A DNA stretch of 64,000 bases from Streptomyces sp. HUAS 15-9 (GCF_025642155.1 NZ_CP106798.1:5704001-5768000); one strand, 5' to 3'; shown: positions 1 to 8,900, counted from the stretch's first letter. Notes: a model not told the origin generated them from the sequence alone. Program-made: numbers and translations.

Positions 1-354
1 GGCATGGGCGAGATGATCCTGGTCGCCGAGGAGTTGGGGGTCGGTCTGGGTGCGCGCTACGCCGGTATCGACGGCCCGGACCCGGGGCCGTACATGAACG
101 TCGAGAAGCCACCCCAGGCCAAGGTTCTGGCCGCCGGCCGTCCGGCCCCGCTCTGGCATGTCACCGGCTCCCCGGACGACCGCGCCGTGTTCGCCGGCGA
201 GGCGCGCGGACTGTGGCTGTGGGCGGTGGTCTGGCCCGAGCAGACCGGGCTGCTGATGTACGACGAACTGGTACTGACCGATCTGCGCGACGCGGGCGCC
301 GAGCTGGACCTGGTGCCGTGCGGTGCGCTGTCACCGAGACTGTTGCAGCCCTGA
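1..354 (+). CDS. DUF6758 family protein, C-terminal part (5' end outside window)
   Basis: The frame is open to the left edge of the window, so this is the C-terminal part of a gene that begins upstream. About 118 residues are visible, ending at TGA 352-354. The fragment carries a short conserved tract at the left edge, a proline-rich middle and a tryptophan-rich segment (GLWLWAVVWPEQ). It resembles the C-terminus of the uncharacterised streptomycete DUF6758 proteins that precede PHP-domain genes. The function is unknown. The internal ATG at 4 is not a convincing start because coding continues through it. The family call is from recalled similarity and is moderate. Confidence 0.6.
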   Translation, partial: GMGEMILVAEELGVGLGARYAGIDGPDPGPYMNVEKPPQAKVLAAGRPAPLWHVTGSPDDRAVFAGEARGLWLWAVVWPEQTGLLMYDELVLTDLRDAGAELDLVPCGALSPRLLQP

Positions 355-465
355 GCGTTGCCTGTAGGGGGTGGATAGGGGGTGCGGGTGTGACAGGGCA
401 CCCCTGAGGCCCGGCTATCCTTAGGTGTCCCCTCCCGTCCCGTCACCGCTTGGAGTGTCCGCGTC

Positions 466-1323
466 GTGCGCATCGATCTGCACTGCCACTCCACGGCCTC
501 CGACGGCACGGACACCCCGGCCGAGCTGGTGCGCAACGCCGCCGCGGCCGGTCTGGACGTCGTCGCGCTGACCGACCACGACACCACCCGCGGACATGCC
601 GAGGCACTCGCCGCGGTGCCGGCGGGGCTCACCCTCGTCACCGGCGCCGAACTCTCCTGCCGTGTCGACGGCGTCTCCATGCACATGCTGGCCTACCTCT
701 TCGACCCCGAGGAGCCCGCCCTGCTCGCCGAGCGCGAGCTGGTCCGGGACGACCGGGTGCCGCGGGCCAAGAGCATGATCGCCAAGTTGAACGAGCTGGG
801 CGTGCCGGTCACCTGGGAGCAGGTCTCGCGGATCGCCGGCAACGGCTCCGTCGGGCGTCCGCATGTCGCCTCCGCGCTCGTCGAGCTCGGTGTCGTACCG
901 ACGGTGAGCGACGCGTTCACGGCCGATTGGCTGGCCGACGGCGGCCGGGCGTTCGTGGAGAAGCACGAGACCGACCCCTTCGAGGCGATCCGGCTGATCA
1001 AGGGCGCGGGCGGCGTGGCTGTCTTCGCGCACCCGGCCGCCGCCAAGCGCGGCCGCACGGTGCCCGAGCCAAGGATCGCGGAGATGGCCGCGGCCGGTCT
1101 GGACGGCCTCGAGGTCGACCACATGGACCACGACGCCGACGCCCGGACGCGTCTGCGCGGGCTCGCCGCCGAGCTGGGGCTCCTGGTCACGGGGTCCTCG
1201 GACTACCACGGCAGCCGCAAGACCGTGGCGCTGGGCGAGTACACGACGGATCCCGAGGTGTACGGGGAGATCACGCGGCGGGCCACCGGGGCGTTCCCGG
1301 TGCCGGGGGCCGGCGGAGCCTGA
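466..1323 (+). CDS. PHP domain metal-dependent phosphoesterase
   Basis: This 285-residue protein begins directly with the PHP-domain metal site: DLHCHS (His6, His8), then LTDHDT around residues 35-40, an internal HPAA motif near 190 and a C-terminal SSDYHG near 245. These residues bind two or three metal ions in PHP phosphoesterases of the YciV/TrpH type, which hydrolyse nucleoside 3',5'-bisphosphates or trim short RNAs from the 5' end. The GTG start at 466 is chosen because the metal motif begins four residues later, as in the family. The length is typical and the protein should be cytosolic. The exact substrate here is inferred from the family. The MarC gene follows on the same strand after 65 bases. 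Confidence 0.85.
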   Translation: MRIDLHCHSTASDGTDTPAELVRNAAAAGLDVVALTDHDTTRGHAEALAAVPAGLTLVTGAELSCRVDGVSMHMLAYLFDPEEPALLAERELVRDDRVPRAKSMIAKLNELGVPVTWEQVSRIAGNGSVGRPHVASALVELGVVPTVSDAFTADWLADGGRAFVEKHETDPFEAIRLIKGAGGVAVFAHPAAAKRGRTVPEPRIAEMAAAGLDGLEVDHMDHDADARTRLRGLAAELGLLVTGSSDYHGSRKTVALGEYTTDPEVYGEITRRATGAFPVPGAGGA

Positions 1324-1388
1324 GGCCCACCCCTCTCAGGCCCACCTTCACCTTCTTCGCCCTCTTCACCCGCAAGGCTTGCTCACCC

Positions 1389-1994
1389 ATGTTCGACGTC
1401 GCCGTCTTCGGCTCCCTCTTCCTCACCCTTTTCGTCATCATGGATCCCCCCGGGATCACCCCGATCTTCCTCGCGCTGACCGCCGGACGCCCCGGCAAGG
1501 TGCAGAAGCGGATGGCCTTCCAGGCCGTCTGCGTGGCCGGCGGTGTGATCGCAGTCTTCGGACTGCTCGGCCACCAGATCCTGGACTACCTGCATGTCTC
1601 CGTCCCGGCGCTGATGATCGCGGGCGGGCTGCTGCTTCTGCTCATCGCGCTCGACCTGCTCACCGGCAAGACGGACGAGCCCAAGCAGACCAAGGACGTC
1701 AACGTCGCGCTCGTACCGCTGGGCATGCCGCTGCTGGCCGGGCCGGGCGCGATCGTCTCCGTCATCCTGGCCGTGCAGAAGGCCGACAGCGTGGCCACGC
1801 AGGTGTCGGTGTGGTCGGCGATCCTCGCGATACACGTCGTGCTGTGGCTGGTCATGCGCTACTCGCTGCTGATCATCCGGCTCATCAAGGACGGCGGCGT
1901 GGTCCTGGTGACACGGCTCGCGGGCATGATGCTCTCCGCCATCGCCGTGCAGCAGATCATCAACGGGGTCACGCAGGTGATCAAGGGCGCGTGA
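1389..1994 (+). CDS. MarC family integral membrane protein
   Basis: The 201-residue product is almost entirely hydrophobic, with about six membrane segments. It has the MarC/UPF0056 hallmarks: an N-terminal DPPGITPIFLALT motif after the first helix and a second conserved PLLAGPGAI loop midway. The two halves look like an internal duplication, as in this family of presumed small-molecule exporters. ATG 1389 gives the usual MarC N-terminus; the much longer open frame upstream has non-coding composition. The family name comes from the E. coli mar locus, but no resistance function has held up, so the transported substrate is unknown. It may be co-transcribed with the PHP gene. Confidence 0.88.
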   Translation: MFDVAVFGSLFLTLFVIMDPPGITPIFLALTAGRPGKVQKRMAFQAVCVAGGVIAVFGLLGHQILDYLHVSVPALMIAGGLLLLLIALDLLTGKTDEPKQTKDVNVALVPLGMPLLAGPGAIVSVILAVQKADSVATQVSVWSAILAIHVVLWLVMRYSLLIIRLIKDGGVVLVTRLAGMMLSAIAVQQIINGVTQVIKGA

Positions 1995-2043
1995 GCCCCG
2001 CGTTCGGCACGTGACCCCGGGTTTCCGGAACTCACGCATGCGC

Positions 2044-2081
2044 AGAGCCCCCGTACGGCGTCGGTGCCGTACGGGGGCTCT
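2044..2081. terminator. Bidirectional hairpin terminator between marC and the 50-residue gene
   Basis: A perfect 16-bp stem (2044-2059 with 2066-2081) encloses a six-base loop. It sits between the convergent marC gene and the small gene at 2108-2260, so it can end transcription from both sides. It lacks a strong U tract, as is common in streptomycete terminators. Confidence 0.8.
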
Positions 2082-2107
2082 GAAGCTTCAGCGGTGATCC
2101 GCGTCTG

Positions 2108-2260
2108 TTACGAGGCCGTGGTCTCGGCCGGTCGGATCCACAGGCGCTGGCCGATCGCGGCGGCCTGCTGGACGATCCGGTTGACGGAGGCGGCATCCAC
2201 GACGGTGCTGTCCACGGTCGTCCCGTCGACCTCGTCGAGTCGCATGATTTCGAAGCGCAT
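2108..2260 (-). CDS. Conserved small protein, 50 residues
   Basis: This short gene reads MRFEIMRLDEVDG at its start and ends WIRPAETTAS before a TAA stop. A GGGAGAGGCC ribosome binding site lies just upstream of the ATG, codon third positions are GC-biased, and a strong terminator follows it, all of which support a real gene. I recall similar small proteins in many Streptomyces genomes, annotated only as hypothetical. There are no cysteines and no membrane segment. The sequence looks like a compact alpha/beta peptide with an amphipathic helix (ASVNRIVQQAAAIGQRL). The role is unknown. Confidence 0.72.
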   Translation of the reverse strand: MRFEIMRLDEVDGTTVDSTVVDAASVNRIVQQAAAIGQRLWIRPAETTAS

Positions 2261-2431
2261 GGCCTCTCCCTTCGTCTTGCTGTTCCGTCATAGTCAACGG
2301 GCTGCGTGTTACAAACATTCCCTACGCTAAAGAAATTTTTCGAACGCCTAATTACTGAGCGGTAAGAGGTTGCCGCGAGACTGACCGGGACCGGTTGTGT
2401 TCGCAGCGTGACCGCCGGGACAATGGAGACG

Positions 2432-3325
2432 ATGAACGACGACCTCGCGGCCCTGCAGGCCCGCATCGAGCGCACGAACGAGCTGCTGCAGCGCATGCTC
2501 GCCGAAGTGGCGAAGACGCCCTCGACCCATGCGATCTTCGTCGACGCGGGGTATCTGTACGCGGCCGCGGGCCGGCTGGTGGCCGGGACCGAGGACCGAC
2601 GCGCCTTCGACCTCGACGCCGAGGGCCTGATCGAGGCGCTCATCGACCGCGCCCGCACGATCTTCGCGGACAGCAGGCTGCTGCGGGTCTACTGGTACGA
2701 CGGTGCCCGGCGCCGTATCCACACGGCCGAGCAGCAGTGCATCGCCGAACTCCCGGACGTCAAGGTCCGCCTCGGCAACCTCAACGCCAACAACCAGCAG
2801 AAGGGCGTCGACTCGCTGATCCGTACCGACCTGGAGTCACTCGCCCGCCACCGCGCCATCAGCGACGCGGCGCTCATCGGCGGCGACGAGGACCTGGTGT
2901 CGGCGGTGGAGGCCGCGCAGGGGTACGGCGCCCGCGTCCACCTGTGGGGCATCGAGGCCCCCGAGGGCCGCAACCAGGCGGAGCCCCTGCTCTGGGAGGT
3001 CGACAGCCAGCGCACCTTCGACCTCGAGTTCTTCAAGCCGTACGTCTCCCGGCGCACCGCACCCGCGTACGAGGCCACGGCCAACCGGCCGACCCGCGAG
3101 GACGTCCGCTTCGTCGGCGCCCAGATCGCCGCCAAGTGGCTGTCCGCCCGCGGCCGCGAGGCCCTCGTCGAGCTGCTGCCGGGCCACCCCTACCTGCCCG
3201 GCTCCGTCGACCAGGACCTCCTGGTCGAGGCCGAGGGCCTGCTCCAGTACTCCCTGCGCGGCCAGGCGGACCTGCGCCGCGCCCTGCGGGACGGCTTCTG
3301 GGAGCATCTGCGGACGCAGTACTAG
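2432..3325 (+). CDS. NYN domain protein (PIN-like putative RNase)
   Basis: After a short N-terminal heptad-like helix (ALQARIERTNELLQRML), the protein has the NYN/LabA-type fold: IFVDAGYLY near residue 35 supplies the first acidic residue, and IGGDEDLVSAVE and GARVHLWGI follow the PIN-like order. NYN domains are predicted metal-dependent RNases acting in the cytosol. The C-terminal third is helical and shared by actinobacterial homologues. ATG 2432 has GGAG three bases upstream; ATG 2423 and GTG 2408 are in frame and also possible, so the start is uncertain by up to eight codons. The gene converges on the hydrolase gene with a gap of only five bases. Confidence 0.8.
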   Translation: MNDDLAALQARIERTNELLQRMLAEVAKTPSTHAIFVDAGYLYAAAGRLVAGTEDRRAFDLDAEGLIEALIDRARTIFADSRLLRVYWYDGARRRIHTAEQQCIAELPDVKVRLGNLNANNQQKGVDSLIRTDLESLARHRAISDAALIGGDEDLVSAVEAAQGYGARVHLWGIEAPEGRNQAEPLLWEVDSQRTFDLEFFKPYVSRRTAPAYEATANRPTREDVRFVGAQIAAKWLSARGREALVELLPGHPYLPGSVDQDLLVEAEGLLQYSLRGQADLRRALRDGFWEHLRTQY

Positions 3326-3330
3326 CCGTC

Positions 3331-4215
3331 CTACCGGCCCTGATGCGTGACCCGGTCCCAGAAGCCGGCGATTGCGCGGGCGGTGGCGAGCGGCTGGTCG
3401 GTGTTGGGCGAGTGCTCCGCGCCCTCGACGACCGTCCGCCGGGCCCTGAGCCGTACGGCCATCTCGTCGAGGAGCGTCACCGGCCAGGTGTCGTCGAGCG
3501 CCCCCGACAGGACGTGGAACGGCAGTGGTACGGCGGCGAGTTCGGCGACGCGGTCCGGCTCGACGCACAACTGGCGTCCGGTGGCGAGGAGTTCGGCGGG
3601 CTTGTTGCCCAGCCAGCGGTGCCGCAGGTCCTCCCGGTCGTCGAGGCCCTCGTCGAGCTCGCCGGTCTCGGTCTCCTCCGGCGCCTCCATCGCCCGTATC
3701 GCGTCCCACACTTCGGCCATCGACATCACGGCGAGGGCGTCGCGCAGCAGCTTCACGCGCTGCTGCTGGGAGACGGAGATCTGGGCCGGGCCGGAGGCCA
3801 TCAGGGTGAGCGACAGAAAGGGGGTGTGGTCGATGAGCACGGCGGCACGCGAGATCTGCCCGCCGAGGGAGTGCCCCAGCAGATGCACGGGTGTCCCGAG
3901 CGCCTCCGCCTGGGCCAGCACGTCGCGCGCCAACTCCTCCTGCGCGTAGGCCGATTCGTCGTGCTCCGGGCCGTCGGACTCGTACTGTCCGCGCCCGTCG
4001 ACGGCGACGGTACGGTACCCGCGCTCGGCCAGCGGCACATGCAGCGGGTTGAAGTCCTCCTTGCTTCCGGTGAAGCCGGGCAGCAGCAGCGCGACTCCCC
4101 GGGGCTCGACACCGGCGGCCACGGGAGCGTCGACGACGGCGAACTCACCTCGCGCGGTACGCAGGGAGTATGCGCGGGCGCCGGGGGGCGGGACGAACGT
4201 GGGAGGCCTGCTCAT
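3331..4215 (-). CDS. Alpha/beta hydrolase
   Basis: The 294-residue protein shows the alpha/beta-hydrolase order: LLLPGFTG (oxyanion-side loop, residues about 43-50), the nucleophile elbow GHSLGG with Ser near 116, an acidic residue in SGALDDTWP and the histidine in GAEHSPNTDQP. A DGRGQYES stretch follows strand 4. It lacks a signal peptide and so is probably cytosolic. The substrate cannot be read from sequence; esterase, lipase-like or lactonase activity is possible. It begins at ATG 4215, divergent from nothing nearby, and runs convergently into the NYN gene. Confidence 0.85.
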   Translation of the reverse strand: MSRPPTFVPPPGARAYSLRTARGEFAVVDAPVAAGVEPRGVALLLPGFTGSKEDFNPLHVPLAERGYRTVAVDGRGQYESDGPEHDESAYAQEELARDVLAQAEALGTPVHLLGHSLGGQISRAAVLIDHTPFLSLTLMASGPAQISVSQQQRVKLLRDALAVMSMAEVWDAIRAMEAPEETETGELDEGLDDREDLRHRWLGNKPAELLATGRQLCVEPDRVAELAAVPLPFHVLSGALDDTWPVTLLDEMAVRLRARRTVVEGAEHSPNTDQPLATARAIAGFWDRVTHQGR

Positions 4216-4263
4216 GAGCAGAGGCTATCGGGCGCCCACCCGCCGCGGTGGGGCAGGGACGCC

Positions 4264-4299
4264 GACGGCCCGGTCCCACACGAGGTGGGCCGGGCCGTC
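4264..4299. terminator. Hairpin terminator downstream of the helicase gene
   Basis: A GC-rich inverted repeat (left arm 4264-4278 with one bulged base, right arm 4286-4299) encloses a seven-base loop. It lies 36 bases beyond the helicase stop codon on the minus strand and upstream of the hydrolase gene start. Confidence 0.7.
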
Positions 4300-4334
4300 A
4301 GGGTGTTTCTCGGGGCGCTATCCGGGTCGCCGGA

Positions 4335-6855
4335 TCAGGCTTCCGGGGCCTCCACGGCCGCCGCGGCCTTACGGGTCCGACGGGCCCTGGGCTTCGCCTC
4401 GGCCGGGTCGCCGGTGGCTTCGGCGGCGGCTTCGACGGAGGTGGCGGCCTTGCGGGTGCGGCGCGGCTTGGCCGCCGGCTCCTCGGTGGCCTGCGCCGGA
4501 ATTCCGGTGCTCACCGCGGCGGCGGCCTTGCGGGTCCGGCGCACGGCGGGCTCGGCCTCCACACCGTCGACCACGTCCACGGCTGCGGTGGCCTTGCGGG
4601 CGCGACGCGGCTTGGCCTCGGCGGCCTCCGGCGCTTCCACGGCGGCCGCGGTGGCCTTGCGGGTGCGGCGGGGCTTGGCCTCGGTGCCTTCGGCCGTGTC
4701 GACGGCGGTTTCGGCGGTGGCGGTGGCCTTGCGGGTCCGGCGCGGCTTGGCCTCCGTGCCCTCGGCCGTGTCCACGGCCGCTGCGGCCTTGCGGGTGCGG
4801 CGCGGCTTGGACTCCGTCACCTCCGCGGACTCCGCGGTCGCCTCGGGGGCGGCCGCGGCCTTCCGCGTGCGGCGGGCTTCGCCTCGGTGGCCTCGGCCGT
4901 GTCGACCGCGACCTCGGCCGCCTTGCGCGTACGACGGCGCGGCGCGGCCTCGACTGCCTCGGCGGCCTCCGGCGCTTCCACGGCGGCCGCGGTGGCCTTG
5001 CGGGTGCGGCGCGGCTTGGCCTCGACGACCTCGGCCGTGTCGACCGCGGTCTCGGCGGCGGCCGCAGGCTCCGCGGTCTTACGGGTGCGGCGGCGCGGCT
5101 TCGCCTCCGGCGCCTCGACGGGGCCGTGGCCACCGGCGCCTCGGGCTCGGTGGCGACCTCGGCCGTGCTCTCGGCCGGCGTCACCGGCTGCTCCGCCGAC
5201 TTGCGGGTACGGCGGCGGCGCGGCTTGTCCGGGGTCTCGAGCGCGGCAGGGCCCTCCGCCGTGGTCACCGCGGCCTCGGCGGCCTCGGTCACCGTCGGCT
5301 CGGCGGCCGCGGCCACCGGCTCCGCGGACGCCCCGCCGCGGGTGCGGCGACGGCGGCGCGGGGTCCGGGTGGACGTCGGCTCCTGTGCCGCGACGGCCTC
5401 GGCAGCCGGCGACGCGGAGTCGACCGGCGTCGTACCGGCCGTGGTGTCCGTGTCCGCTCCGCCGCGCGTACGGCGGCGTCGACGCGGCGTACGCGCCGGA
5501 CGCTCACGCTCGGCGGAACGGTCCTCGCCGCGACCACCGCGGCCACCGCGACCGCGCGCACCGCGGCCACCGGTCTCGCCCAGGTCCTCCACCTCCTCCG
5601 CCTCCAGACCGGCGCGCGTGCGCTCCGATCGAGGCAGAACACCCTTGGTGCCCGCGGGGATGCCGAGGTCCTCGAAGAAGTGCGGGGAGGTGGAGTACGT
5701 CTCCACCGGGTCGTTGAAGCCCAGCTCCAGCGCCTTGTTGATGAGCTGCCAGCGCGGGATGTCGTCCCAGTCGACGAACGTGATCGCCGTACCCTTCGCG
5801 CCCGCGCGGCCCGTACGGCCGACACGGTGCAGGTAGGTCTTCTCGTCCTCGGGGGACTGGTAGTTGATGACGTGCGTCACGCCCTCGACGTCGATGCCGC
5901 GCGCGGCGACATCGGTACAGACGAGGACGTCCACCTTGCCGTTGCGGAAGGCGCGCAGCGCCTGCTCGCGTGCGCCCTGGCCGAGGTCGCCGTGGACCGC
6001 GCCGGAAGCGAAGCCACGGCGCTGGAGCTGCTCGGCGATGTCGGCGGCCGTGCGCTTGGTGCGGCAGAAGATCATCGCCAGTCCGCGGCCGTCGGCCTGC
6101 AGTATGCGGGCGATCATCTCCGGCTTGTCCATGGAGTGCGCGCGGTAGACGAACTGCTTGATGTTCGCGACGGTCGCGCCCTCGTCGTCCGGCGCGGTGG
6201 CGCGGATGTGGGTGGGCTGCGACATGTACCGGCGCGCGAGGCCGATGACCGCGCCCGGCATGGTCGCCGAGAACAGCATGGTCTGGCGCTTGGCCGGAAG
6301 CATGTTGATGATCTTCTCGACGTCGGGCAGGAAGCCCAGGTCGAGCATCTCGTCGGCCTCGTCGAGGACCAGGCACTTGACGTGGCTCAGGTCGAGCTTC
6401 TTCTGGCCCGCGAGGTCCAGAAGCCGGCCCGGGGTGCCGACGACCACATCGACGCCCTTGCGCAGGGCCTCGACCTGGGGCTCGTAGGCCCGGCCGCCGT
6501 AGATCGCGGTGACGCGCACATTGCGCACCTTGCCCGCGGTCAGCAGGTCGTTGGTGACCTGCGTGCACAGCTCGCGCGTGGGGACGACGACGAGCGCCTG
6601 CGGGGCGTCGGTGAGGGATTCGGGGGCGGCGCGTCCGGCCTCCACGTCGGCGGGGACGGTCACGCGCTCGAGGAGCGGGAGGCCGAAGCCCAGCGTCTTG
6701 CCGGTGCCGGTCTTGGCCTGGCCGATGACGTCCGTGCCCGAGAGGGCGACGGGGAGCGTCATCTCCTGGATGGGGAAGGGAGTGATGATGCCGACGGCTT
6801 CCAGGGCCTCGGCGGTCTCGGGAAGGATCCCGAGTTCTCGGAACGTCGTAGTCAG
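4335..6855 (-). CDS. DEAD-box RNA helicase; C-terminal tail interrupted by two apparent -1 frameshifts
   Basis: The core (about residues 1-440) has all DEAD-box motifs: Q motif TPFPIQ, Walker A AKTGTGKT, PTREL, TPGR, DEAD, SAT, ARGID and HRVGRTGR. It unwinds RNA in the cytosol and is related to RhlE/CsdA-type helicases. The tail is a basic repeat of KPRRTRKA units separated by Ala/Glu/Val-rich spacers, probably RNA-binding. The repeat leaves the main frame near 5120-5123 (a run of four G on the + strand) and shifts again near 4874-4876 (a run of three G). Adding one base at each site restores one 840-residue frame to the stop at 4335. The start is unusual: no ATG or GTG precedes TTTFRELG, so CTG at 6855, with GAAGAGG upstream, is my choice. 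Confidence 0.8.
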
Positions 6856-7256
6856 GGTGCTGCCTCTTCTGTGAGTCGCGGCGCGAGGCGAGCGCGGGGG
6901 GTCTTTGACGGACCGTGCCGGGGACGTCGGCTGCCTTACGGGCAAACCACTCGGGCAAGCCGTATGGCACGGGACCACTGCCGACGCTCTAGCGCTCGTA
7001 CCGCTGAGGGTGTCCCTCCGGTTGTCGTACGCACAGTGCCGTACGGCCAGGAGGTCTGTCGGGTCGGAGCCGATCGGGCCACCGACCGGGCATCCTCATA
7101 CGTGCGGCCTGTCGAGGTACGACGACGTACCAGCAGGCGCATTACCACCATACCCCGGAATCGCGCACACGCGATGGCCGATTTGGTCACGTAGTCGTCG
7201 TCACAGTGGTTGACCAGGGGCTTCCGGCGGGCGACGGGCGGGCTATTGTGCGCTAC
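6856..7256. other. 401-base divergent intergenic region
   Basis: This region separates the divergent helicase and ferritin-like genes and must hold both promoters. I see no coding frame with convincing composition. CGTAC/GTACG motifs are frequent, and one forms a perfect palindrome at 7116-7131. No clear -35/-10 pair stands out by eye. Confidence 0.5.
7116..7131. promoter_or_regulatory. Perfect 6-4-6 palindrome, possible operator
   Basis: GGTACG, a four-base spacer ACGA, then CGTACC. The site lies about 125 bases upstream of the ferritin-like gene and 260 upstream of the helicase. Its spacing and symmetry suit a dimeric DNA-binding protein, but the regulator is unknown and the motif may be incidental in such GC-rich DNA. 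Confidence 0.35.
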
Positions 7257-8006
7257 ATGACGAGCTCTGACAAGCCTGACAACGCCCCCGAGGAAGCAGC
7301 GCCCGAAGCAACAGGAGTCGCCGCCCAGGACTGGGCGAAGGCCTCCGCCGACCCGCAGTACCGCGCCGCGGTCGTGGACCTGCTCGGCGCACTCGCGTAC
7401 GGAGAGCTGGCGGCGTTCGAGCGGCTCGCGGAGGACGCCAAGCTGGCGCCCACGCTGACGGACAAGGCGGAGCTGGCCAAGATGGCCTCGGCCGAGTTCC
7501 ACCACTTCGAGCAGCTGCGGGACCGGCTCACCGAGATCGGCGAGGAGCCCACCCGGGCGATGGAGCCCTTCGTCGCCGCCCTCGACGGCTTCCACAAGCA
7601 GACGGCGCCCTCGGACTGGCTCGAGGGCCTGGTCAAGGCCTATGTGGGCGACTCGATCGCCAGCGACTTCTACCGGGAGGTCGCGGCCCGCCTCGACTCC
7701 GACACGCGCGAGCTCGTCCTGGGCGTCCTGGACGACACGGGACATGCCGGCTTCGCCGTCGAGAAGGTGCGCGCCGCGATCGACGCCGACCCGCGTGTGG
7801 GCGGCCGTCTCGCTCTGTGGGCACGGCGTCTCATGGGCGAGGCGCTCTCGCAGTCCCAGCGGGTCGTCGCCGACCGGGACGCGCTGTCCACGATGCTCGT
7901 CGGCGGCGTCGCGGACGGCTTCGACCTCGCCGAGGTCGGCAGGATGTTCTCCCGTATCACCGAGGCGCACACCAAGCGGATGGCGGCGCTGGGACTGGCG
8001 GCGTAG
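7257..8006 (+). CDS. Ferritin-like fold protein (MiaE-like)
   Basis: The 249-residue protein is almost wholly helical and has the ferritin-like diiron spacing: ALAYGELAAFERL (Glu about 52), then ASAEFHHFEQL with an ExxH pair, and later EVAARL, DDTGHAGFAVEKV and ITEAHTKRM contributing further Glu/His ligands. Actinobacterial members are named ferritin-like fold-containing proteins, related to the tRNA hydroxylase MiaE. The first 30 residues are acidic and probably disordered. ATG 7257 is chosen; GTG 7248 is in frame and close. It is divergent from the helicase. Whether it hydroxylates tRNA or acts in iron or redox handling is not shown by the sequence. Confidence 0.78.
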   Translation: MTSSDKPDNAPEEAAPEATGVAAQDWAKASADPQYRAAVVDLLGALAYGELAAFERLAEDAKLAPTLTDKAELAKMASAEFHHFEQLRDRLTEIGEEPTRAMEPFVAALDGFHKQTAPSDWLEGLVKAYVGDSIASDFYREVAARLDSDTRELVLGVLDDTGHAGFAVEKVRAAIDADPRVGGRLALWARRLMGEALSQSQRVVADRDALSTMLVGGVADGFDLAEVGRMFSRITEAHTKRMAALGLAA

Positions 8007-8090
8007 CCGCTTTGCCGAGGGGCCGGGGCCGGGCGTGCGGTTCCCGCGCCCCGGGGGCGGGGTGCTTTTGCGGACGGCGTCGGTCGGGTC

Positions 8091-8360
8091 CTACGCCGGG
8101 GCTGATCGTCGCCGGAGTCTCCCGGCCGGGCGCAGCAGCAGCGACAGCGAGGCCGCGGAGACGACCCCCGCGCCGAGGAGGCTCAGCAGGACCGTGCCGG
8201 GACCCAGCGCGCTGTGGGTGACGAAGTCACCGAAAAGGGCTCCGGCCACGCCCGTGCAGAACACCAGGGGAGGGGCGGGCAGCCGGTGGGGCAGACGGCG
8301 GACCGCCGCCCACGCGAGGACCGCGCCGAGCAGGGCGGAGCCGAGAGCTTCCAGGATCAT
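8091..8360 (-). CDS. Small integral membrane protein, 89 residues
   Basis: From ATG 8360 the product is MILEALGSALLGAVLAWAAV followed by two more hydrophobic stretches and a basic tail (RPAGRLRRRSAPA), giving about three membrane helices with a cytosolic C-terminus. GGGAGGGAC seven bases upstream of the ATG is a strong ribosome binding site and favours this start over an upstream in-frame ATG. I do not recognise a functional family; similar short proteins occur in other Streptomyces. It converges on the ferritin-like gene. Confidence 0.65.
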   Translation of the reverse strand: MILEALGSALLGAVLAWAAVRRLPHRLPAPPLVFCTGVAGALFGDFVTHSALGPGTVLLSLLGAGVVSAASLSLLLRPAGRLRRRSAPA

Positions 8361-8501
8361 TACGGGTCCCTCCCACGCGGCCGGTCTGCGCTTCACGGTC
8401 GTAGCCCGTCATACCCGTGACCTGCGGAATGCAATCCTCCCCTGTGGGTGACTTGTGCTCCGCATGTGGGGCTCTTCCGCGCCAGATTTCACATGCTTCC
8501 A

Positions 8502-8611
8502 CGTGGGTGGTCACACGCTTGCCGCGGCAGATCAGAGGCTTTCCGTGGGTGGTCACACGCTTGCCGCGGCAGATCAGAGGCTTTCCGCGGGTGGTCACAT
8601 GCTCCCCGCGG
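8502..8611. repeat. 42-bp tandem repeat, two exact copies and a partial third
   Basis: Units at 8502-8543 and 8544-8585 are identical over 42 bases; a diverged partial third runs from 8586. A decayed copy can be traced just upstream (about 8478-8500). Each unit contains the 10-base palindrome TGCCGCGGCA. The array fills most of the 312-base gap between the small membrane protein gene and DUF3107. Confidence 0.85.
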
Positions 8612-8621
8612 GAGTCCACAC

Positions 8622-8661
8622 GGAAAGGGGCCCGAGGGCTGTACGCCGTCGGGCCCCTTCC
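8622..8661 (-). terminator. Hairpin terminator of the DUF3107 gene
   Basis: GGAAAGGGGCCCGA pairs with TCGGGCCCCTTCC across a 13-base loop, with one unpaired A. It begins about 12 bases beyond the DUF3107 stop on the minus strand. Confidence 0.75.
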
Positions 8662-8672
8662 CTCAGCTGTGA

Positions 8673-8900
8673 CTACAGCGCGCTGAAGCCCACCTTGCGG
8701 ACCGTCGGCTCACCGAGCTCGACGTACGCCAGGCGGTCCGCCGGTACCAGGACCTTGCGGCCGCGCTCGTCCTCGAGGCTGAGCAGCTGTGTCTTTCCGG
8801 CCAGGGCCTCGGACACCACGCGCTCGATTTCCTCCGTGCTCTGACCGCTCTCCAGAACGATCTCGCGGGGCGCGTGCTGCACGCCGATCTTGACCTCCAC
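8673..8900 (-). CDS. DUF3107 domain protein
   Basis: The 75-residue product starts (as GTG 8900) MEVKIGVQHAPREIVLES and ends YVELGEPTVRKVGFSAL. This is the compact DUF3107 family, found as a single-copy gene across Actinobacteria with the ADRLAYVE motif. A GGAGGGA ribosome binding site eight bases upstream fixes the start; the longer upstream frame is unlikely. It is a small alpha/beta cytosolic protein of unknown function. The TetR gene lies upstream on the same strand, a pairing I recall as conserved in streptomycetes. Confidence 0.85.
   Translation of the reverse strand: MEVKIGVQHAPREIVLESGQSTEEIERVVSEALAGKTQLLSLEDERGRKVLVPADRLAYVELGEPTVRKVGFSAL

Noticed and set aside
2395..7194. A 1599-codon open frame on the + strand
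   Set aside because: It runs antisense to the hydrolase and helicase genes, has Arg/Pro/Gly-rich non-protein composition and no domain. GC-rich DNA produces such long shadow frames.
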